Counted from the stretch's first letter, positions 19,340-29,991 are shown. The stretch is DNA of 64,000 bases from Leishmania infantum JPCM5 (GCF_000002875.2 NC_009418.2:790130-854129), one strand, 5' to 3'. Translations and numbers: made by a program. Notes: a model not told the origin generated them from the sequence alone.

Positions 19340-22300
19340 TCAGTCTGGCGCAGAGACAGTACGATCCTGCAGGTCGTGCTTCAGGATAGTGGACAGATCA
19401 GCGTCCTCCGTGTACATTACCGGGGTGTTGGGCAGTCCGTAGGGGTCGTTTGCAAAGAACTCTTTCCGGGACGCAGATCCGGTGGCGACCATCTCACAGA
19501 TATGCAGGCGACCGATTTCCGCCTCCATGTTCGGGCTGGCCGACCCGCGACGACGGTGGTGGTATGTGTTACCACGCTTCACCATCGTTGAGGCGTGGAG
19601 AGAGGCAAGCGAGTCGCCTAGGCGAGTTACATGCTTCCCCGTAGAGGCGGCGTTGCTGTCATGCGCTGACGTGGTGGCTGGCATGTGCGAGGCTGCTGCA
19701 GCGCTGATACCGGTGGCGGCTTCGCTGTGGAGAACAGGCAGCAAAGCCACACGCGACTTCTGCTCACCTAGCGGCGACGGAAAGGAGTCTACATGGCTGC
19801 CGCTTGCGAGATCCGCGGCGACCGATCGCCCACACGACGACGACGCAGCGGTGACGCTTGTGCTCAATGGTGTGTTGCCGAACTTGCCGGTTGCCGTGGC
19901 TGCGGCGAGCGCCGACGCGCTGTCGTCGACGAGTGCGACGGTGGCCGCCTCGTCGTTGCCGTTGCGCGACTCCGAGTGCTCGGCGCCGTCGAGAGGGGAC
20001 GGTGGCGGCGGCTTCTCGGCCTCCTCATCGCTCTCCTGTGCCTCCAGCGCGACAATGAGCTTGCTGATCTGCCGAAGGAGCTTTCGTATTGGCGGTCGCT
20101 GTAGCGGGTTTGCCGCCAGCATAGACTTGATCAACTGCGCTTCGTCAGGGAACTCGGCCTCGAGCTCTTCAGGTAAGATGAGTTGGTGGGCATCGGTCAA
20201 GATGCGAATGCGCTCGTGCAGCGTGGTAAAGGTGCACAGCATCTCCACTGCGATGATGCCAAGAGAGAAGATGTCGGACGGCTTGTTTACCGGTTCGCCA
20301 CGCGTCTGCTCTGGGCTCGAGTACAGCGGGCTTCCGCCGACCACCGACCTCTCCTCCTGGCCACCCGCGACGTTCGACGCCAAGTCACCGGCGCTCCCGT
20401 TAGCGTTGCCGCGTCGTTTCGCGAGCCCAAAGTCGCCGATCTTGAGAACGTTGTCGTTGGAGACGAAGATGTTCGTTGGCTTCAAATCATGGTGCACCAC
20501 GTCCTGGTTGTGCAAGTAAGCCAAGCCCTCGCCGATTTGCTTCATGTAGCGTAGCACCTCGAGCCGGAAGAAGCCGCTGCGGAGACGCAGCCAATCCGCT
20601 AGCGTACCGCGGGGGAAGTACTCCATCTGGATGAAGAGCATGTGGTAGGTGTCGCCAGCCTTGGAGGCTGTGTCGTGGTCGGTGCTGTGTCCGTTTGTGT
20701 TGCCGGATGTGGACACCATGAGTGAGTTGTCGCTGTAGGCCAGCGATGTCGCATCGAGCCCGTCCTCGTCGCGGTGGCACAACTCCAGGCGGTTTGCGGT
20801 CGATACGGCGATATCTTCGATCCAGCAAAAGTAGAAGCGCACCACGTTGGCGTTGTCGAAGGAGCTGTGCAGAACGGCCTCCTGCACCACTCGCTCCTCG
20901 TCCTTCTCGTGGATGTGAATCACCTTGATGGCGTACCGCGCATGCGTCACGCGGTGCTCGACGCAGAACACAGACCCCTCACCCCCAAACCCGATCTTCT
21001 CTAGGACCTTGAAGTGCAGCTGGAACAGCTTGCCTTCCTCCTCCGTTCCCGTATTAGCTTGCGAGCGGCTATAGCTGCTGCCGCGGTCCGAGAATGTCTC
21101 GTCCAGCGCCGGTGCACTTGCATGCTGCCGCGGCAAAAACTGCGCTCGCAGCCACCAGCGCTCGCCGAGGTCGATGTCAACCGTGTCGTCGTCGCTCGAA
21201 CTGTTTGACGCGGACGCGGCGGCCTTATCGGCTGCCGCGGAATCGGCCGGACTCGAGGGCAATGCAGCTGCTCTCTTCACTGGCGTCTCAGACGTCTTTG
21301 CCTTTTGTCGCGCCGTGGACGGCGTCATGCCAAACCCCGCCTTTGATGAGGTTGCGGTGCCTTTGGTTGTTGTTGTGGTCGCTGGAGTGGCGGTTACAGG
21401 GAGCATCTTCTCACTCTCCTCGTATGTGAGGGAGCGCACCTGCTCTGGCGCCGGGTACACCCATGGCGAGCGTGGCGGGGACCTGCTGAGGTGCCCCAGC
21501 TGGTGGTGTCGCATCAGCTCCTGCAGTGAGTCGTCTGAGTGGGGAAGCGACACAGTCGCCATGGAGGCAGAGGCTGTCGGTAAAGTGCCCAAACCAAGGG
21601 TGTCCATCGAGAAGGAATCCATTATGAGGCTGAACGGCGTGCCTCGCCCGCCGTGCGGGGAGAGGAGATCTTGCGGGACCAGCTGTGTCGATGGCTGATG
21701 AGAGGAGGACGTGTGGGAAACTCGGTCACGGTTGCGGTCCGCCTGGGCCCAGGCGCGCTGCAGCTGCCCCCGGGGCGGCACGCCGGCGCACAAAAACGCG
21801 ATCGAGCCGGCGAGGCAGAGTACGTGAAAGGAGATGAAGGCGGCGGTGCGCCAAGCCAAGCCGGTTTTCACCACCGCTCCCGAGCTGTCGAAGCCTAAGG
21901 GTGGGTTCTCGGTAGAGTAGACGCCGCTTGTGCCGGCCACCGTTCTCGACGACGTCGCAGAGTCGATAGCCTGGAAAGTCACAGCACCACTTTCTCCGTT
22001 GAATGCTCCCGCCAGCAGCGGCCAAGACACAGGCGGCGTCTCCCACCAGGTGCACTGATGGTAGTACGCTGCGAGTTCCGTCTCCTCACGCTCATCGGCC
22101 TCAACGTCATCTGTAGCCCACTCGCCACAAGCGCCGCCGTCGCGGCAGCGGCCACGCCCTGAGTCACCGCTTTGCATAAGTGTCCAGAGCTGCAGACGGC
22201 CCGCGGCGTGCGTTGCGGGCACCAGAGCCCCAGCGAGCGAAGCAGATGTGAGCCGCGGCAGACCTGTAGGTACGGCGCCCCTCGCATCCGTCTCCATGGA

Positions 22301-23743
22301 TATGCGAAGCTGTTCCGCCTCTTCCACCACGCTGCCGAAGGCCAAACGTAGAACTGGAACGCGGAAGATTTCATCAGCGCCACTCACCCACACATATGCA
22401 GCGATCACAGTGGAAGTTGCATTCGAGGATGACGTCGTCGAGCCTGTCCCATCTCCAGAAGGCTCGCGCGCCACATGCGGCAAAGCCGATGTCCAGGCCG
22501 TAGTGCCATCGTGGACGCTTCGGAGACTGACATGGCTTTCATTGACCTGGTGTACACTAACCACGCGGCTGATGTAATCGGCAGCCTGAGTATGGGTGCG
22601 CTGCAAGTTGCGCATCAGCACCGCCGTCGACGTCCGCGCGGCAGGCGTCGGGTTGGCCTGTTGATCTGCAGCACGCCTGTAGGCCACATTCACGACATGC
22701 TCGTCATCGTAGTCGAACATGTTGCGCATAAACTGCGAGAAGAAGCGCGGCGTGTGCTCGCTGTCGTCCTCAGGAGCCGCTGACGAGGTGTCGGCTGCGC
22801 TATGTGCGGAAAAGGGTGACGGGAAGCGTGGCTGAACGACTGCCCGAGGCGACATGCGCAGCTGCGAGAGGCAGATTGACCAGCTGTACTCGCCTGGCCT
22901 CACCACGTGCAAAACAATGTTGTAGCGGACAATGTGCAGTAGAGGGAGGAGCTCATTGTGCGGCACGCGGTGCGACTCTGTCGTTGAGTCGCCGCGTGGT
23001 GGGCTTCTGGTGGCGTTGCTGCCGCAAAAAGCCTGCGATGGAGTTTCTAGGCCCCCAACAGGCCGCCCTGTGCTCGCGTCGAGATCCGCCACTTGAACTG
23101 AGGTCGTCACGTACACATCTGTGCCACCCAAAAAGAGTGTTTGTCGCCTCAGCAGTGTTGAGATGTTCATAAAGAAGTAGGGCCGGAGGGACTGCGGTAG
23201 CCCTTCGAGCCGCTCGGTTGCATCCATGGACTCTAGTGGCGTGTACGTGAAGAACGGAACGCGTGTAAAGAGACTGTTGCCACGCACAAGAAACGGAAGC
23301 GCTAGGGGATCACGCAGCGCCGCCTCCTTAGACGGCGGCAGGTCTATCGTCACGGTGACCATGTCACCGCCAGCGTCGGCGCACCACGCATGCTGGCCAC
23401 GTTCCAGATCATAAGCGTGCAGATGACCGCCCTCCGTCACTAGAAGCGCCAAGCTGCTGCCGGGGAAGGTGTAGCGAAGTGCCACACTCCGCGCGGATGG
23501 TGCGTTGGAGAGTGCCTCGTCCGCTACGATGTGCCGTGCAGGGTGAAAAGGAGCAGACGATGCTTGGGAGCAGCACACTGAGCACAGCGCGAGTGCAGCC
23601 AAAAAGAGGAAGAGAAAAAATCGCTCAAGCGGTCTGCCATGTGTGCCCGAGCGCTTCCCCGCGCTCCACCGCCTCTGCTCGGGCCTCACCGTGGCTTCGA
23701 TTCCAACGAGCGAGAAAGGCTGGAGACGTGCATCCTGTGGCAT
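19340..23743 (-). CDS. PERK-like eIF2-alpha kinase, ER transmembrane
   Basis: The protein has 1467 residues from the ATG at 23743. The open frame extends to 24199, but an AG four bases before this ATG and a pyrimidine-rich stretch before it mark the likely trans-splice site. A signal peptide or anchor (FFLFLFLAALALCSVCC) lies at about residues 50-66. A luminal region follows with a beta-propeller-like start (LLVTEGGHLHAYDLERG). The transmembrane helix is at about residues 633-652 (ISFHVLCLAGSIAFLCAGV). The cytosolic kinase starts near residue 908: the glycine loop IGFGGEGSV, Lys940 in YAIKVI, an acidic/Ser-rich insert typical of eIF2 kinases, HHDLKPTN with Asp1086, and DFGLAKR. Family members phosphorylate eIF2-alpha under ER stress and slow translation; trypanosomatids lack IRE1/XBP1-type signalling. 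HHD replaces the usual HRD. The C-terminal 250 residues are low-complexity. Confidence 0.92.
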   Translation of the reverse strand: MPQDARLQPFSLVGIEATVRPEQRRWSAGKRSGTHGRPLERFFLFLFLAALALCSVCCSQASSAPFHPARHIVADEALSNAPSARSVALRYTFPGSSLALLVTEGGHLHAYDLERGQHAWCADAGGDMVTVTIDLPPSKEAALRDPLALPFLVRGNSLFTRVPFFTYTPLESMDATERLEGLPQSLRPYFFMNISTLLRRQTLFLGGTDVYVTTSVQVADLDASTGRPVGGLETPSQAFCGSNATRSPPRGDSTTESHRVPHNELLPLLHIVRYNIVLHVVRPGEYSWSICLSQLRMSPRAVVQPRFPSPFSAHSAADTSSAAPEDDSEHTPRFFSQFMRNMFDYDDEHVVNVAYRRAADQQANPTPAARTSTAVLMRNLQRTHTQAADYISRVVSVHQVNESHVSLRSVHDGTTAWTSALPHVAREPSGDGTGSTTSSSNATSTVIAAYVWVSGADEIFRVPVLRLAFGSVVEEAEQLRISMETDARGAVPTGLPRLTSASLAGALVPATHAAGRLQLWTLMQSGDSGRGRCRDGGACGEWATDDVEADEREETELAAYYHQCTWWETPPVSWPLLAGAFNGESGAVTFQAIDSATSSRTVAGTSGVYSTENPPLGFDSSGAVVKTGLAWRTAAFISFHVLCLAGSIAFLCAGVPPRGQLQRAWAQADRNRDRVSHTSSSHQPSTQLVPQDLLSPHGGRGTPFSLIMDSFSMDTLGLGTLPTASASMATVSLPHSDDSLQELMRHHQLGHLSRSPPRSPWVYPAPEQVRSLTYEESEKMLPVTATPATTTTTKGTATSSKAGFGMTPSTARQKAKTSETPVKRAAALPSSPADSAAADKAAASASNSSSDDDTVDIDLGERWWLRAQFLPRQHASAPALDETFSDRGSSYSRSQANTGTEEEGKLFQLHFKVLEKIGFGGEGSVFCVEHRVTHARYAIKVIHIHEKDEERVVQEAVLHSSFDNANVVRFYFCWIEDIAVSTANRLELCHRDEDGLDATSLAYSDNSLMVSTSGNTNGHSTDHDTASKAGDTYHMLFIQMEYFPRGTLADWLRLRSGFFRLEVLRYMKQIGEGLAYLHNQDVVHHDLKPTNIFVSNDNVLKIGDFGLAKRRGNANGSAGDLASNVAGGQEERSVVGGSPLYSSPEQTRGEPVNKPSDIFSLGIIAVEMLCTFTTLHERIRILTDAHQLILPEELEAEFPDEAQLIKSMLAANPLQRPPIRKLLRQISKLIVALEAQESDEEAEKPPPPSPLDGAEHSESRNGNDEAATVALVDDSASALAAATATGKFGNTPLSTSVTAASSSCGRSVAADLASGSHVDSFPSPLGEQKSRVALLPVLHSEAATGISAAAASHMPATTSAHDSNAASTGKHVTRLGDSLASLHASTMVKRGNTYHHRRRGSASPNMEAEIGRLHICEMVATGSASRKEFFANDPYGLPNTPVMYTEDADLSTILKHDLQDRTVSAPD

Positions 23744-23800
23744 GCACCTACGATTCACGGCAGCAACGAAAACGTCGGCGGAGACAAAAAGAGCCCTGTT
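23744..23800 (-). promoter_or_regulatory. Predicted spliced-leader acceptor of the PERK-like gene
   Basis: On the minus strand a CTCTTTTTGTCTCC-type tract and further T/C-rich bases end in CGTAG, with AG at 23749-23748, four bases before the chosen ATG. This favours the start at 23743 over the longer open frame. Another AG (GTGAACAG) lies upstream, so some transcripts could have a longer leader. Confidence 0.5.
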
Positions 23801-25530
23801 CACCGTTCCGGAGCATACGTCTACACCAGATGCTCCCAGACACGCGCACGGAAAAGACGAATTCACAAAACGAGCAAGCGCGCACGTAGGGCAGAAGAGC
23901 AAGCGGGAAGGACAACAGCGGGAGAAAACACAGAGATCTTCCAGCACGCCTCGTAGCACCAAGCGCGCGAAACAGGGCGTGTAAGAGGGAGTCGGTGCAG
24001 CAAGTGAGCCGCGGATGTGCGTCAAAGGCAAAATAAAAGAGTAAGCGTAGCTTTCATCAACACCCTCTTCCTGAGATGCGTATTTTTCGTTCCTTTTGTG
24101 AGGGAGGGGAAGGGGCGCGACAATGCCTCGATACAGACACACACACGCTACCACTGTCCTAGTCGCCGCAAAGAGATGCAGCACAGACAGTGGCACCACG
24201 TGCGCGCTTGGCTCTGTCGGTTACGCGTTCAGGTCGTCGTCTTCACGGGTGAGAAAGGAACAGAGAACAGAGCCGTATCTCTCGAATGTCGCCTTTAGTG
24301 GTACCGTGACAGCACGATCGCTGATTTTCTTGCCGACTCTGGCGTCCGTGCGCGTTGGCACGCGTGTCTGTGCCGTTCTTTTGCTTCTTTTGTTGCGTTC
24401 CTTTCTCGACTTCCTCGTACACTGCGCTGGGCTCCCTTTCTTCTTCTTTGCAAAAAAAAAAATCGAGCAAGGGGAGCGAGAGCGAGAGACCGGGCGAGAT
24501 GGCACGTGCGCAGGTAGAGGAGCGTGTCTGGAGTGAATGGTATACCAAGAGGAAAAGAACAACAAGCGAAAAGGCGTGAAACAAATAATAATAATAATAA
24601 AGCAGCAGCCGCGGAGGTGAGAGGTAGGATGCAACTATGTAAGCCGATGTGTGGGAATGCGTGAGGGGAGACGAGTTGCTGGCACGCAGTTTGTGAATAC
24701 AAAGGAAGCACAAATTCACGCACCAATAGAAGAAAATCAAAAAAAAAAACACAAGTAAAGGGGTTGTGATCCGACTGTGACGGACAAAGACGGTGCGCGC
24801 ACAGAGTATCGGCAGCAGAGCGGAAAGAGGGGAGAAGCGACAGTGCGACGAAAGAAGCGCGAGAAGAGGCAGTTGCGCTGAAGCATATGTGACATAGACA
24901 AAGATGCCAAGGAGTGCGAGTAGCATACGCTGGGTGCAGCATAGGCTGCTGCTGCAGCACAGGAAAGCAAGCGCCGTTAGGACGCTTGATCTGGGGAGAG
25001 TCTATGCGAATCGCCTCGAGAAACGACCTGCGCACTCATTGGTGCATGCGCGGCGAGGCACCACCAAATGCGAACCCCTCCACGCGCGCTTCTCCTCGCT
25101 CAATCCTGGTGCTATGCGTTCCCTAACACCAACTTCTTCTGACGCTGATGAGGTAGATTTTGTTTGGCACTATCCAGGTATGCTCATCCACTGTGGATGG
25201 TGGCGATGCGACGAGGAGAGGGAAGAGGGGAATAGTTTTGCACACGCGACGTTATCCTCAATGACAAAGCCAGCCAGAAGTAGGAAGAACAACAAAACCG
25301 ACCAAACGGCAGTCTGTAGGCCACACGCAGTGCGTGTCGGAATTCCCGCTATCGCCCTGAAAAGCACCATGATGCCTGCCCGAAAAACGGAGAACAAATC
25401 ATAATACGAATACGGAAAGAGACGCACAGTGCAGGTGGGGCGCACCAGCGCCCCGCAGGCAGAAACCCCATCCTCGGCAAGCACAAGTGTGTCCGCAAAG
25501 GCGCTATTACGATCCACCGTCGAGAGGCTG
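23744..25530. other. Intergenic region
   Basis: No supported gene. A trinucleotide run of TAA type lies at 24584-24601, and A runs at 24452-24461 and 24740-24749 are T runs in the transcript. ORFs of 137-246 codons on the minus strand are Ser/Phe/Leu/Cys-rich translations of pyrimidine tracts. Confidence 0.55.
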
Positions 25531-27006
25531 TCAGCGCTCATCATCACGCACCAGGACCATTGTCTTCCACGCGTGCGCCGATGTTGAGGCGGGGGACATC
25601 TCGGCCACCGCCAGACGTGCCGCTGCGACCGCGCGGTCGCGCTGACTCCCGGCAATGTCTCGCAGCAGCTCCGCATCCTTTTCCTGCCCATCCACCAGGA
25701 GCTTCACAAGCTTCTCCTGCAAGGTCACCCGCTTCTCCTGTAGCTGCTTCAGCTCCGCCACATCCGCGAAGCTGAAGCGAGGCGATAACAAATGCCGAAC
25801 GGGGGGTAGGATCTCATCTAGCGGCACGTGACTGAGCGACTGCGATGTGGCCCACTCCGCAGGGAGGGCGTTGAAATCCTGGGCTGCCAGCACGGTGCCG
25901 CGAACGCCGAAGCAGCGGCCGTCCAGCTTGGCCTCGCAAACACTGTTGCGCACGCACTGGTCATAGAGATGGGAGAGAGTATCTCGCGGCATCGTCTGCA
26001 GCTGCTGCACTGCCGCAAGGTCGGTGCTCCCGCTGGAGTCCAACTCGGCAGCGTACACCATGCATCCCAGCAGATGCGCTGCTGCGCTCGCCTCAGAGAC
26101 GTTCGTCGACGCCAGCGCCTCTAATGCGTCAGCGGCACGTCCAGAGAGCCGCTGGCATGCCCGCGCCAGTAGCAGGTCTATGTTTGTGTGGTTCACCACA
26201 CCACCCTTACCCGTTGCGTGCTGGGCAAGAGTGATATCCCCAGAGCGCGAGCGGCGATGAGAGGCTCCTGTCAACGGTGCACAGGAGCTTGCCTGAGAGC
26301 CGGTGGAGCGCGGGGATGCGGCACTGCACCAAAGAGCTCGCACGGAGGCTGGGAACTCGAAAGGGTCCACCACCCTTGCCACCAGTTCTTCAAGGTCGAT
26401 CTCTTTGACCGCGTTTTTCTGGCTTTCTAGGTGGAGGAGCTTGCCGCGCAGCGAGTAGCGGTCGAGATGCATGATCCTCGCTTTGAGCCGCTCGACTTGC
26501 GCGTCCACCGAGTCCGCGTCGGACTCCGTGCACGGCGCAGTCGATGATGTAGCCGTGGAAAGCCCCCGTGTCGGCACCGCCGACGCTCCATACTCCTGCT
26601 GAGGTTCATCTGCGGACAGATCCATGGACAACGCCTCGCCTGGATGACGAGGTGTGCCGCGCTTCAGGGATGCCGATCTGCTCGATGGTGTGCGGGACGT
26701 TTGAATTCGCTTGTTGCCGTGCTGCTGCGTCGACGGTCGCCAACATCGTCGCAGCTCCATGCCACGGCGCCGCTCATCCTGCGAGAGGGCAATCATGGAG
26801 CGGGTCACGTGCAGTCGCCGCTGCCTATCGAGCAAGGCGGCCAACTCATTTTCGAGGGCTTCAAGAAGCTCATCATTTGTGGACAACTCTACAATGGCGG
26901 CCTCGACGTCGTCTACGGCGCAGCAGATGGCGTCGGCGTGCACGGCGAGCGAGATCGCAAGAAAGCGCAGCAGATCCACGGCGCTAGACTGCGAATTTGC
27001 CGCCAT
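25531..27006 (-). CDS. Hypothetical coiled-coil protein
   Basis: A 491-residue protein with a clean ATG at 27006. The N-terminal part (residues 8-75) is helical and acidic (VDDVEAAIVELSTNDELLEALENELAALLDRQRR, cut by no Pro), probably a coiled coil. Residues 80-165 are a Ser/Thr/Arg-rich linker. A second helical stretch around 165-215 (VERLKARIMHLDRYSLRGKLLHL) follows. The middle is Ala/Ser-rich with helices, and the end has a further coiled coil (VAELKQLQEKRVTLQEKLVKLL) near residues 420-445. I recognise no catalytic motif. The layout suggests a structural or scaffold protein, for instance of cytoskeleton or centrosome, but this is only a guess. It lies between OGG1 and the PERK-like kinase. 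Confidence 0.82.
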   Translation of the reverse strand: MAANSQSSAVDLLRFLAISLAVHADAICCAVDDVEAAIVELSTNDELLEALENELAALLDRQRRLHVTRSMIALSQDERRRGMELRRCWRPSTQQHGNKRIQTSRTPSSRSASLKRGTPRHPGEALSMDLSADEPQQEYGASAVPTRGLSTATSSTAPCTESDADSVDAQVERLKARIMHLDRYSLRGKLLHLESQKNAVKEIDLEELVARVVDPFEFPASVRALWCSAASPRSTGSQASSCAPLTGASHRRSRSGDITLAQHATGKGGVVNHTNIDLLLARACQRLSGRAADALEALASTNVSEASAAAHLLGCMVYAAELDSSGSTDLAAVQQLQTMPRDTLSHLYDQCVRNSVCEAKLDGRCFGVRGTVLAAQDFNALPAEWATSQSLSHVPLDEILPPVRHLLSPRFSFADVAELKQLQEKRVTLQEKLVKLLVDGQEKDAELLRDIAGSQRDRAVAAARLAVAEMSPASTSAHAWKTMVLVRDDER

Positions 27007-28284
27007 CAGCGCGCCACTTTCAGCCGACGTGCTCTGCAGGAAACGAGGGCAGGCGGAAGAGTGACGGTGAGAGAAAAATTATGAGCTCTCAGCGCACCTA
27101 CCGACTCCGCGTGAGTGAGTGCCGTTGCAGTGTATAGGCGTGCCTTCGCGTTGCTGGGACCCAATCGCGGGCAGACAATCTAGGGAGGGGGTGCTTCTAT
27201 GATTTGGTTGTCGCCTTGTATTGCGACGCCTGCAGAAGCAGTATGCTAAGAAACAGAAGTGGGCACAGAATGGAAAGATGAAGGCTGGCTGCATTCGTAT
27301 TGTCGAGGTTGATGGCATGTCTTTCCCAACAGAATTTTCTCCTCCTCCATCCCACCACTACCACCGAAAAAAAAAAAGACCGCGTTGCTAGCAATCTCAA
27401 AGTAGGGAGCACTCCTCTTCGCATCAACGTTTCCGTCACGCGCATCATGCGCATCATCAGCGCAATCAAGCGCACAAAGGGTCTGCCTGTGTGCTGCTGC
27501 TTGTAGTGTGCGAGCTTCAACATCGTGGCCGGTTTCACCGAGCTTCACGCATGCCTGCAGTTGGGCGTGTTACTCGCATTTATCGCCATGAACAACGGCG
27601 GGGCCGCGCGCCATCGGCAGCTGCTCTTCATCGGATGCGACTAAGAGGGCCTTGAATATATGTGACCCTGATTCTCCTGTAGGTCGAGACCCACCGGATA
27701 AGTGTGAATGCAGCCGCGCTCAGCAGCGCCACGTTCCTCACCCTGAGCCCCTCGCCCTCCCATGCTCCCGAGTCTCGCAGTGAAAGACCACATCAACAGA
27801 AACAGGAGTTGCCGGATGAGAGGCTGACCGATGCGCGGAAAAGGAGTCGCTCCGTGATTACCGCATGCTGCCACGGCTCTTCGGACGCGCCAATTGCGGA
27901 TGGTGTGGCCATGGACAACTCTTTCGCCAACGGCGTCGGCGACAGCGGCGTCTATAATGCGCGAGCCGATGGAGAGGGGGGGAGGGGGTGATGCTTGTCT
28001 CGACGTCATCTGACGGCAGACAGTCCTAGCAAGATTAGTCGGTGCCGCCTTCGCCTCAGCCGCGATGTTCGCGACAGCGGCGGCGCGCCGGCGAATCGCA
28101 TCTGTGTCGGCACAGATGGGTGCACGAGATTAGAATAGGGTTCCCTTTTCGTAGTCCTTCTCGATATATTTGGAATCAATCGCAATGATAGGGTTCTGTG
28201 ATGATGTTGGGGAGCGCAGACAAACCGGGAAAAGAGAAGACCAGCACACGCCTCGTTGAGTTCTCTCTGCTTTCGTGCGGTGTC
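27007..28284. other. Intergenic region with a GC-rich, gene-like segment
   Basis: Most is UTR-like. The segment 27550-28130 is more GC-rich and carries open frames on both strands (95 codons plus, 122 codons minus), but neither shows a recognisable domain. It may be a decayed element or gene relic, or chance. An 11-base A run at 27367-27377 (T run in the transcript) may belong to the coiled-coil gene's splice signal. Confidence 0.5.
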
Positions 28285-29991
28285 TCATTTGCGCAGGCGG
28301 TAGTAGAAGAGAATGCTGTGGGCCCACCCAGCGTAGTTGCCAAACAGCTTCCAGAAGGCGTCCTGAATGACGTTATGATGCCGCTCGTACAAGGGCGGGA
28401 CAGGCGTTTTTCGTGAGGCACGCAGCAGCGACGCTGCAGAGCTTCTGCCTTCCTCTATCGCCTTCACGGTCGCTGGCGACGCGCCTTTCTTCACCTTAAG
28501 AGCCTCCGCCTGCTTCCTCCACTCCAGCAGCAGATTATCCGGTGACTGGGCTTCCTCCTCGGACAACAGACACCCTGGACGAGAACGCTTACGACCCACC
28601 GCCGCCGCGGCGCTTGGGGCGGCAAGGTACTCCACCGCAACTTGTGCCATGTGCGTGTCCACGGGAACAATGTGGGTGCGGTTGAGCGCGAAGAGCGCCA
28701 CGCAGTCTGCCACTTTGCGCCCCACGCCCGGCAGGAGAAGCAGCATATCCCGTTGATGCTGGTGGTGGTAGTTGTGGTGGCTTAGCACAGCAGAGTAGAA
28801 GCCGTTTCGATAGCACGCCCCGTGTTGCTGTATTAGGTGTGGAGGGGAGTGCATCTTCCCTTTCACCGCCTTTTTGTCCTGGAGCGCTTGCGGAGGCAAC
28901 TGTGTCCGGATAAAGCTGACAGCCTCCACAATGTACTTGCTACGGTAGCCGAAGCCGAGGCTGCGCAGCGTGTCCTCCGTGGCAGCTGCCAGCTGCTCGA
29001 GTGAGGGGAAGCTGTACACCGAAAGCCATTCCGGAGAGTTGGTGCTTGAACTGTGCGACCTCAGTGACGGAGATGCAATGGCGTCTCTCCTGGTGGCAGC
29101 GGCGTCCGATTGGAATTGCGTTTGTGGTACCTTGGACCGCGTATCAGCAGCCGACTTCCGCGGCTCTTGCACCTCACCAGTGGCGAGTTGGACGTCACAT
29201 AGGTGGTCGCCGTAGGTGCGGGAGAGTGCGTAGATCATGCCTGTGATGCGCGTGACGTTGTTGTTCTGCGAGCACAGGAAGGAGAAAAGGCACGAGTGCA
29301 AATCCTGCCGGACATGGCGGATGGGGATGTACAGATTTGCCTGTGCTTCGTCGTGCTCGCAAACACGCTGGCCGTGACCGCTGCGCAGGAATTCTCGGTG
29401 AAGGCGATTGCCGACGAGGTATTCCACAAGGGGATGCTTGCGAGTCTCTGGCGAGTCGGTCCACTCCTGCCATAGCTGGTCAAGATCGACATCGAGAGAG
29501 AGATAGCGACTTAGCATCTCTTCGTCGCTCTCCCATACGGCGGGTGCTGATGATGCACCTGTGTGCCGCAATGATGATGAGAGTGGGCTCGTGCGACCCT
29601 TGCCACTTAGGCGAACTGGTTGAGCTAGCGGCCATAATCGCCGGTACTCTATCCAGCAGCATGGGCAACAGTCGCTCTCGCCCACGGCAGCCTCCAAGGT
29701 GGAAGCAGGAGCGCTCGCCGCGTGCCGCCGCCTCGCCCGTGCCGGCACCGGCGGATGTGGCGCGGTCCTTTGCAGTTCTTGTTTTTTCAGCTTTGCACTG
29801 CACTGTACCTCGCGCAGCTCAAAGACGCCGTCGCCAATGGCACCGACAAATGTGCCGCGCGGCGTTCGGTACCAGTGAAAGCACTGGCCACCGCAAAGTG
29901 TCATCTGAAGGCTCACCTTGGCTTTGAGAGACGACGTCAGCACCCGCCACGAGTGGCGAGCAGCCATACTCGACGTCGTCATCGGTGGCAT
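28285..29991 (-). CDS. OGG1: 8-oxoguanine DNA glycosylase/AP lyase
   Basis: The protein has 568 residues if the first ATG after the pyrimidine tract (29991) is used. ATGs at 29982 and 29967 are equally possible, and the longer frame to 30099 reads through the T tract. The N-terminal domain has CGGQCFHWYRTPRGTFVGAIG, as in OGG1. The glycosylase domain has FLCSQNNNVTRITGM (the SSNNN-type motif) and the helix-hairpin-helix PGVGRKVADC with the Schiff-base Lys426, then VPVDTHM with Asp445. The Lys-to-Asp spacing of 19 equals that of human OGG1 (249 and 268). The enzyme removes 8-oxoguanine opposite C in base-excision repair. It is much longer than human OGG1 (345 residues), with low-complexity inserts around residues 65-140 and 265-320 and near the C-terminus. 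A helical end, FGNYAGWAHSILFYYRL, matches the family's last helix. Confidence 0.93.
   Translation of the reverse strand: MPPMTTSSMAARHSWRVLTSSLKAKVSLQMTLCGGQCFHWYRTPRGTFVGAIGDGVFELREVQCSAKLKKQELQRTAPHPPVPARARRRHAASAPASTLEAAVGESDCCPCCWIEYRRLWPLAQPVRLSGKGRTSPLSSSLRHTGASSAPAVWESDEEMLSRYLSLDVDLDQLWQEWTDSPETRKHPLVEYLVGNRLHREFLRSGHGQRVCEHDEAQANLYIPIRHVRQDLHSCLFSFLCSQNNNVTRITGMIYALSRTYGDHLCDVQLATGEVQEPRKSAADTRSKVPQTQFQSDAAATRRDAIASPSLRSHSSSTNSPEWLSVYSFPSLEQLAAATEDTLRSLGFGYRSKYIVEAVSFIRTQLPPQALQDKKAVKGKMHSPPHLIQQHGACYRNGFYSAVLSHHNYHHQHQRDMLLLLPGVGRKVADCVALFALNRTHIVPVDTHMAQVAVEYLAAPSAAAAVGRKRSRPGCLLSEEEAQSPDNLLLEWRKQAEALKVKKGASPATVKAIEEGRSSAASLLRASRKTPVPPLYERHHNVIQDAFWKLFGNYAGWAHSILFYYRLRK

Noticed and set aside
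19482..20519. 345-codon plus-strand ORF
   Set aside because: Antisense shadow of the PERK-like kinase coding sequence.
27641..28009. 122-codon minus-strand ORF as a gene
   Set aside because: An overlapping plus-strand ORF of similar length is equally plausible and neither has a domain; kept only as a finding to check.
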